From the NCBI GenBank assembly GCA_003427395.1, contig BFEA01000538.1, forward strand, positions 842,164 to 867,214: a stretch of DNA of 25,051 bases, given 5' to 3'. The notes below the pieces were generated by a model. The model worked only from the letters and a program-made list of their open reading frames with translations, was not told the DNA's origin and searched no databases. This document shows positions 18,489 through 25,051 of the stretch, one piece after another. This stretch comes from Chara braunii (lineage: Eukaryota; Streptophyta; Charophyceae; Charales; Characeae). A program made the position numbers and the translations under genes. Every line of letters begins with the position of its first letter. The first letter of the stretch is position 1.

Positions 18489-19858
18489 ACGAAATTGAAA
18501 GTCCATTTCTAAAGCAATTTATCGTGTTTTTCATATTTAAAAACATTCAAATTTGGGGGATACCATGAAATTTTTTGGTCAATAAGCCACTAGTTTTCTC
18601 TCGATTTTTCGAATGAACCACCTTTTATCCGCGACTATTGTTATATTTCAGTGCAAACTTTGTAATTTTAAAACAATTTTTTATAGTTTATGTAGGAATC
18701 GTCAAATTTTCACACAACTTTCTTCCTAATTTCAGTGTATTTCATGTGATTTTGCATTTCAATCTATATAAAGCCTATTTTCTTATTTTTTCGATTCAAC
18801 TATGGCTAAAAATATACCTCATTCTAATACTTTTTTTTCTTCATACTGCTAAATAAATGTTGTTAAATGGTTTATAAAAGTGCAACAGTTAATCAAGTTC
18901 GGTTTCCATTCACGTGAAGTCATGGTCAGTAATGCATTTATTCAACAACATTTCCTCGCTTATACATAAATATCCATAACTCATCTTACATCCACATCAT
19001 ATCTCCCAACATCGATCCGCCACCGTCTCTTCACACTTTGTTTTCATTTTCTTAACTGTCCGTGTAAATACCCTTTTTTCACTACCATTATCAATTTATC
19101 TTATTCACTACATCGAGGATGGGAATCCACATTCTCGCATCATGTGAGCCATCTAACATGCATTCGGGGATAGGTGGAACAGGCATGCTTATAAACTCCG
19201 TTGTGAAAGCTGATCAGCCTCCAAGTGTCTTGCCTTCACGCAACAATGTTTTTTTTTTTTTCTTTGTAAACTTGCACAACTGTTTCATGACATTGTGCGA
19301 AATCACGCCCTTCTCCCTGTTGTCCCTGTCTTTCATAAATTCGCACGTCGTATACGTCAATTTCTGTGAACCTGACGATAACTACAAACAACTTGCATCC
19401 ACGAAGTTCACATTTGACTATTGACTTGTATTCGTATGGAAATGCTTTGCCGGTTGTTGTAATTGCTGCCCCTGCAGGCACTGCAATTTGAGTGATGCTT
19501 GTCATTGTTGTAAATGATGCACCCCCGTTATTTTTTTCCTTGTGAAAATATCGATGAGTAGCCCAGCTGCAAGATCGATCACGTACATTCGTTATATCTT
19601 TAAAAACATGAAAATTTTAAGTTACTGCAACATTTTTTAAATAAAAAACTTTAATTTTATCATATATCAAGGATCGAAACCAAAAAATAAACAAATATTT
19701 TAAATGCATCCACTCGTTCATATAAACCTTGAGTATGAAAGTTTGAAACGTTGTTGATATTTCAAAATCCTTAGTCACACAACATGCAAAAAAATAATAT
19801 AAAAGTACGAATACACACCATGAAAACATGAATAGTTCAACATAAAAGTCGATGTTGA
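18489..19858. other. AT-rich stretch; one weak open frame
   Basis: A/T-rich with T runs (19250-19262) and phenylalanine-rich chance frames. The only frame with a true ATG and balanced composition is on the minus strand, 19505 to 19236 (MTSITQIAVPAGAAITTTGK, later ELRGCKLFVVIVRFTEIDVY). It ends in a poly-Lys translation of the T run. I do not recognise it and cannot tell an exon from chance. Confidence 0.4.
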
Positions 19859-19859
19859 C

Positions 19860-20086
19860 GATCGATATATTTTATCCTAACAAAACCTCTTGATCGTACT
19901 AAGGAATTCCGTACACAAATTATTATGTCGGACACATTTCCTTTCACCTCATGCCACAATGAATAAGCTCCGACCTAACGTGCTATCACCACTTTCGACC
20001 GCCCATTTCGAGCACGGCGATAGGGCACAACAATGAACTTCGACCTATCAATGTGTTGTACAACGATGATATCGTAGTCAGATTAC
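19860..20086 (-). pseudogene. Copy C of the three-copy family
   Basis: Read on the minus strand after a TAA, it gives SDYDIIVVQHIDRSKFIVV, NGRSKVVIAR, a stop, then DIIICVRNSLVRSRGFVRIKY. This aligns with copy B (DVVVCVSRNELFV, DGRSDLVIAG, DIRDCIGNSLARLGGFVRMKY). At DNA level, 19873-20020 matches 20295-20442 (tatcctaacaaaacctc, ctaaggaattcc, gctatcacca). It lies about 420 bp downstream of B in the same orientation, so B and C are a tandem pair. It is shorter and more decayed than B and ends without the TRSGR tail. Confidence 0.6.
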
Positions 20087-20143
20087 AAAAATAACAATCA
20101 TTGTATCCGCTACGATTATATTGTCACTACTTTTCCCTTAAGT

Positions 20144-20875
20144 AGGTCTGACAACCCGTCCGGATCGTGTGACGTACGGGGTTTCCCTTGGACGAGGTCG
20201 TGAACCGAAGTCATACATAGCATTCATAGACGATCCATATACGTGGATCTGCGGTTCCTCGACTGTTGCATTCACAAAAAATACGGACATGTATTTCATC
20301 CTAACAAACCCTCCTAGTCGTGCTAAGGAATTCCCGATACAGTCTCGTATGTCGCACGCTTTCTCTTCCAGCTACTGCCCCAATTTCGGATTATTGACCT
20401 GGCCTGCTATCACCAAATCTGACCGTCCATCAGGACCGCGGCGACACAGCATCCACCATCCCTCTCGCTCCTGAACAAATAGCTCGTTCCGTGATACACA
20501 CACAACTACATCAACAAGTTTCCTACTTTTGTTTGAAGAAGCCACAAATAGCACTCTTACGATAGCATATTCGGTAACACTCAGCCGCACGCAACAGTAT
20601 GACACATCTCATGGATAAATCCCTGGGCAATGGAGTGGGTACTGCTCCAAGAATGAACCATGACAAGTGAAGTCCACCAACTCTTGTTTCTGCGAACTTC
20701 CCCAAGTTTGTGGCGAAGAAGTGACGTACTCGCAGTCGAGGCGACTGCTAAAGCGGTTAATGCAGGGGAATGATTTACGAAGACGGGTGAGAAAAATGTG
20801 CTTGAGGACAGAATCAGGCACTGTAATGAGGTTCCCGAACTCTAACATATTAGCGAACTTGTAACGGCTTGCCTA
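20144..20875 (-). pseudogene. Copy B of the three-copy family (longest copy)
   Basis: One frame runs from a stop near 20877 to a TAA at 20144-20146, about 240 codons with only two internal stops (TGA at 20609 and TAG at 20372). An ATG at 20848 gives MLEFGNLITVPDSVLKHIFL. The shared core follows (SYCCVRL, VVVCVSRNELFV, GRSDLVIAGQV, RDCIGNSLARLGGFVRMKYM). A C-terminal part unique to this copy (EEPQIHVYGSSMNAMYDFGS) ends in TRSGRVVRPT. A TRSGRxVxxP tail is common near the ends of retrotransposon polyproteins, which hints at a transposon source; the domain itself is unknown to me. Copies A and C confirm that this frame was once translated. Confidence 0.6.
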
Positions 20876-20879
20876 AGGG

Positions 20880-21370
20880 CAGCCCAACTCCATCACGTTC
20901 TAATTACCATCGGTCCATTCGTCAAGACGTTAATCCATTCATCAAATTCCTCTCTTGTTGCTTCGTGGAGCCAAGTATGGCCGTTATAATGCCGCATCGA
21001 TTTCGCACAAGGAGGAAACAGTTTTGCTAAGCGCATGTGTCTCTAGGGGCTCCCACTGATGCTTGTCGACGCTCTCGACGACATTATGCAACCTACATAT
21101 CACATACACATGAGGGAAACATACGGACGTGTTGACACTCGTAAATAAACTTCACAAATGATAACTCCCGTAATGAAGCTAACACTTGTCGTCACGTCCC
21201 GTACAGTATATTCATAAGGTCCTCATGGAAGGTTCTCACATGCTTTAAAGTACAGGTACCGTACAACCACAGAGGCATGCGACTCTGCCTTTTTTTTTCC
21301 CTAATCAAATTGCTTTTTGTCAATTCTCAACTACCACTAATGGTACAGGTATGTCTGTGCTAAACTATCT
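20880..21370. other. Stretch with no supported gene
   Basis: Mixed sequence with a T run near 21291. No open frame of note, repeat array or RNA gene was seen. Confidence 0.5.
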
Positions 21371-21371
21371 A

Positions 21372-21780
21372 TAATACGAGAACTTGGTATTCCGAACCAT
21401 TCCGCTTAACACGTTTTCTTTCGTAACTATACAAACCGTGCACGGGTGAGCCGAATGTGAGCGTTTTCAAACCCTCGGGCTTGTCATCGTCGTCTCTATC
21501 GAATGACGATATATATTACATATTCATGAAACTGTACGTGTCAGCGAGAGCGATGTCGATAACATCTCTTACAGTGCATATTTTATCCTCTACTTGGTCC
21601 ACCGACTCTTTCAAATTAAATACTGAATTGTCGCATTCCTTCTTACTCCGCATTGCTTCGCATCTTGCCTCTATTAATCTCCCTCCCTTGCCGGTGCATG
21701 CTACACAATTGACTCTACATAAATGGGCATCGTTTAAGAAAATCCTCACAGAGCAATAAGTTACGATTATATTGTCACAG
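21372..21780 (-). pseudogene. Unrecognised minus-strand frame with one stop
   Basis: The frame reads from 21780 (DNIIVTYCSVRIFLNDAHL) through CDNSVFNLKESVDQVEDKIC and VRDVIDIALADTYSFMNM to a TAA at 21516-21518. It resumes ISSFDRDDDDKPEGLKTLTF and GLYSYERKRVKRNGSEYQ before another stop near 21372. Balanced, charged composition and a single interruption make it look like decayed coding sequence, possibly an exon. It lies just downstream of the larger unknown frame at 23115-21775, in a different frame, and could be its continuation after a frameshift. Confidence 0.35.
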
Positions 21781-23115
21781 AGCGGTTATCCCCGCTTTTT
21801 TTTGCACGGGATAAGTTATGATTCGGTTGCACAATCTTCCACACCTTTGCAGCTCGTGTCGGAATCGCATCGACCATGTGCGAGGTGATGTTCTTACGAA
21901 CTTGCATGAGATTGTTTCGTCCTCCTCGCAACACTCGTTGTTCGATTCTTGACTTAAAATAGATATAAATGGGTCATAAGTATCTTGGTGGCCGAACATC
22001 CAGTGAATGTCCGCGTAGTTTGGTATATACGCTGTCTGGAGGGAGGCATGACACATTTCGATGAGTCGTCCCCATTCCATCTCGTTAGCGAATCTGAAGT
22101 CGTGCGCCCATGGACATTCTATCATTGCAATGTCCCAATTGCTCTCGCTCTGTTCTCGACTTTTCCTCGCTATGGCAGCACGCTCAACCATGGATTGACT
22201 CGAAGTGCCTCGACGATCCTCAATTTCATGTTCTCATCCAATCGTCGCTTACGCTTATTGTCGCCGGTATCCATCCAGCCACTTGAACGACCACGTGAAG
22301 CGGCTTTTGTGTACAACACATACACTGCTGTAAGCATGTTTGCGATAAACGTAGGAAATGTTTCATGCTACTTCATCATTGTCCAACTCCTCGTGATATC
22401 CTAGCACACGGGGTATCGTTATTCTCTTTTTCACGCCTCCCGCCGTGTTGTCCGTCATCTTTTGTGGCATGTGTCGGTGTGTCCCGTTCATGCTTCGGAC
22501 GAAGTGTTTGACATGGACAATCGTTTTTGTTTTGATCTTCTTCAATTATAAGGTGGTTCCATCGTTGTCCAATGTGTGTAGCACCTTCACAGCAATTGTT
22601 CCGACGATGGAAGTCCTTTGCCGTACAAATTGTATCATCGTATCTCGAATGACACTACAGAAACGACGGGCGTGCCTCGACAGGGCGTTCTCCATATCGT
22701 ACACGGAGCAGTCAATGTCATGCATTTCATTGTGCCTCGTCTTGTGGCGCTCGATGCGCGTACAACATTACGTCATCCTATGACGTGCTTCAAACGCAAC
22801 GCATATTATTTTCCCATGATTGCATGTTGTATAGTGGTCATATATCGAACCGCATCCGTAAAAAAAATTATTCCACCGCGGTGCACCGAGTTTCAAAAAG
22901 TGGCCTTCCGGATCACATGTCTTGGCCATCCTCGAGATCTTGCGTTGAAATTGTGGAGACCACAAGTCGAATGTGGGACAAGGAGTTGTCTCGTCGCTGG
23001 TGCGGATACCAACTACAATCATTTGCTGCGTGTATCGATCCAGAATAAATTCGTCATAGCGTATGGGTGTTCCCCATGCGTTCGCAATGTTGCTTATAAT
23101 GTGGTCCTCGTCCAT
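21775..23115 (-). pseudogene. Unrecognised, nearly single-frame gene remnant
   Basis: From an ATG at 23113-23115 (MDEDHIISNIANAWGTPIRY), one minus-strand frame keeps coding-like composition for 1.3 kb. It shows TFDLWSPQFQRKISRMAKTC, then a TAA at 22768, NEMHDIDCSVYDMENALSRH, ARRFCSVIRDTMIQFVRQR, a TAA at 22546, GGVKKRITIPRVLGYHEEL and a TGA at 22363. A poorer patch with several stops at 22200-22300 follows, then RAAIARKSREQSESNWDIAM, DIHWMFGHQDTYDPFISI and a TGA at 21775. Cys, His and Trp are frequent. No family was recognised. It lies downstream of the DUF7869 remnant in the same orientation and frame phase, so it may belong to the same mobile element. Confidence 0.45.
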
Positions 23116-23355
23116 ACTTGAAAAATCCCGCGGCGACAAACTACACTACCGAGATGTCTGCCAACAATAATGGCAAACGGTACATGTCTGCAGACAGCAA
23201 GCGAACATGTACACCCGTTAATGACATGCTACGTCATTCGCAAACTCCTCAAAACGAGAGATGTCAACACAAGCAAATATTTCCACGACAACCATATATC
23301 GTTGTACGTGTAGCACCATGATTTTCGACACACCCACTTTTCATAAAGATGATGA

Positions 23356-24910
23356 CTAGCCCTCGTCTTCTTGTCCCGACAGGTACACGAAAGACGAAGA
23401 TGCTTCAGCAGCGCGATTCTGCATGTTAGAACAAACGACTGTGTCGGCAGCGGCGAGGGATTGCCGTGCCTTGATGACATCGCTCTTTCTGATTCTCATC
23501 CCGGCCGTCGAGCGTTTGTTGCTTGCCCATGCCCAAGCAATGCTTTGCAGGTCTTGCCATCCAAGCTCAGACTCTGTCTCCACCCTCCAATTCTTGTTCC
23601 ATGCGTCTGCATACAACTCGCGCACACTACGCTCGCGGCCACAAGGCCTCCAATACTGAACAAGGACGCGACCTTCGTCCTTCTTCTGGACACGCCCCAC
23701 CCTGAACGTGCAGCCCTGTGCGACGTGGTCGTCCAGAGGCCTGAGCACGACGAAACACTCGACGTCGACCGCCACACAAGGGTCGAATTCAGGTTTAGGA
23801 ACATCTTTCTTGTGACCCACAAAGCATGGTTTTCTGGCGGGCGATGCAAGCTTGTGAGCAGCCACGGGCTCAGAGCCAGGTTTGTCAGCCCTCGGGCTCG
23901 GGCAGAATGCCGTCGAAAGAGGAACTGTCCCCGTCTCTTCGACTTCAATGCAATCAAACTCGTGCTAGTGATCTGTCCAGTATTGCAATGTGGTCGTTTT
24001 CAGTTCTCTGTCCTCTAAGGATTGGGTTTCCCATTCGTGAATCTTATCTTTCCAAGAATTCGTCAGCACTCTTAAACCCGCCTTGCCGCTGACGAAATCG
24101 CCACACTTTGGATTGGGCGACTCACGGTAAGGATGAAACCCCTCATTCCGGCTCTGCCCAACTGTTATCCTTGTTCCGCTTGAACCAGTACACAGTCCCT
24201 GTCTTAGGCTCCCACCTTTTTTTGTTGCAGTACTCTTTGTACACCATCGCAGGGTTTTCCCCGTCCATGTAAAAGCGGAAAAGGTGTGGAGTAGAGTGAC
24301 CGGATATCCTTGGATCAAGGTAAGGGGACACAACAATTTTTCAGTCTACTATCTTTGTAACATGCGTGCAATCTACGGGGTCCTCACAAGAACGTTGCAG
24401 TATAAAGAAGAGTTTATCCATGGTGTAAGCGTCACAGCCGCTTAGTTTCCTGGCAAACAAACTAAATTTTGCGTCGATGTCCGTGTGGGTGTGGCGCACA
24501 ATCATGAATCCTATTTGGACTTCCTCGAAGATACGGAACTTAACTAACAACGCAAGGAAAGCGAACACGTACCTATTCTTGTTCTGACCTTCGCCGTTAT
24601 CTGCTTGCACCCTCAACAGCGGGGGGAGCTCCCCATCGCACGCCTGCACCTCTCTGAGCACACTTGCAATGGATGTGACAACGGAATTCGAACCGTGTGA
24701 CAAACACGGGAACCAAGTGTGAACGAAAAGCGCGGGATTCCTTCTATGTGCAATCAGACCGGTGAGGTTTGTTTTCATCATAATGTTGTTCGCCATCTCT
24801 TTCGATAACCGTCTGCGCGCGGCATGGGGAATCGTTGTTTTTACCTGATTCGTCCCGTCCATTATGATGCATAAGCTCTCTCTCTGCTTGAACTGCGACT
24901 CCGCCTACCA
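23356..24910 (-). pseudogene. Decayed DUF7869-type gene
   Basis: The frame from about 24905 reads CIIMDGTNQVKTTIPHAARR, a His/Trp segment, then RVQADNGEGQNKNRYVFAFL and IGFMIVRHTHTDIDAKFSLF. These match the DUF7869 pattern of a (Q)xDN..(R)ENKN(K)YV motif followed by VGHTHEDID. That pattern looks like an RNase-H-like transposase fold, although the function is not established. A TGA at 24341 replaces an expected Trp (VD-stop-KIVVSPYLDPRISGHSTPHL). The frame continues to VYWFKRNKDNSWAEPE (stop at 24143). A frame change near 24170-24180 leads to GFHPYRESPNPKCGDF, a stop near 23965, then a BAH-like stretch (FVVLRPLDDHVAQGCTFRVG; VLVQYWRPCGRERSVRELYA) ending at 23356. The 5' part lies beyond the window or is lost at the (CT)n run. 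Confidence 0.7.
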
Positions 24911-24982
24911 AACACTGTAGAGTTTGCGATGGGCTCTTTGAAGAGCCAAATGGTGTTTATGCTGCGCAACAAGTTGGCGCCT

Positions 24983-24984
<2 letters not shown>

Positions 24985-25051
<67 letters not shown>
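24985..25051. repeat. (CT)n microsatellite at the window end
   Basis: A pure TC run of at least 33 units that continues to the last base, so its full length is unknown. It follows the upstream end of the DUF7869 remnant by about 75 bp. Confidence 0.98.

Overview
This is a eukaryotic nuclear window with no intact protein-coding gene. It looks like a transposon-rich intergenic tract of a large plant or algal genome. Long dinucleotide microsatellites, homopolymer runs, degenerate minisatellites and decayed DNA and LTR transposons share the space. The flavour of the hAT, Ty3/gypsy and DUF7869-type coding remnants (codon use, long Pro/acidic tails) suggests a streptophyte alga such as Chara. That assignment is from pattern memory, not proof. 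No rRNA, tRNA, CRISPR or bacterial-type operon structure was seen.

Layout. 1-687: AT-rich, no gene. 688-~4640 (minus): a decayed hAT transposase gene (DUF659-like core, hAT dimerisation domain, long Pro/acidic/basic tail), read almost in one frame and broken by isolated stops. Its upstream end abuts a plus-strand fragment (~4640-5070) of a repeat family called copy A here. 5073-5288: two tandem 102-bp units encoding a 34-residue repeat. ~5338-7050 (plus): a broken Ty3/gypsy pol (RT, RNase H, start of integrase), cut off by a foldback element (7060-7515) made of nested inverted microsatellites. 7690-7790: a cluster of short palindromes. 7838-8284: a very basic ORF of unknown nature. ~9130-10100: a strongly decayed ~31-bp tandem array. 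~12400-12745: a decayed ~45-bp tandem array, perhaps starting near 12050. 13284-13583: a small element with terminal inverted repeats.

The second half holds a possible spliced gene on the minus strand (15902 to 15165), a purine-rich tract, (GT)n arrays, a GCAGCGGA 8-mer minisatellite in a CA/AGC-rich block, and an AT-rich stretch (18450-19860). Two more copies of the copy-A family follow on the minus strand (C, 19860-20086; B, 20144-20875). Then come an unrecognised, nearly single-frame minus-strand gene remnant (23115 to 21775) and a decayed DUF7869-type gene (24910 to 23356). The window ends in a (CT)n array.

The genes do not form a pathway. The shared theme is mobile-element coding sequence worn down mainly by isolated nonsense changes (TGG to TGA, CGA to TGA, CAG to TAG) plus a few frameshifts. 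The least explained items are the three-copy A/B/C protein family, the 34-residue tandem repeat, the unrecognised 23115-21775 frame, and the two decayed satellite arrays.
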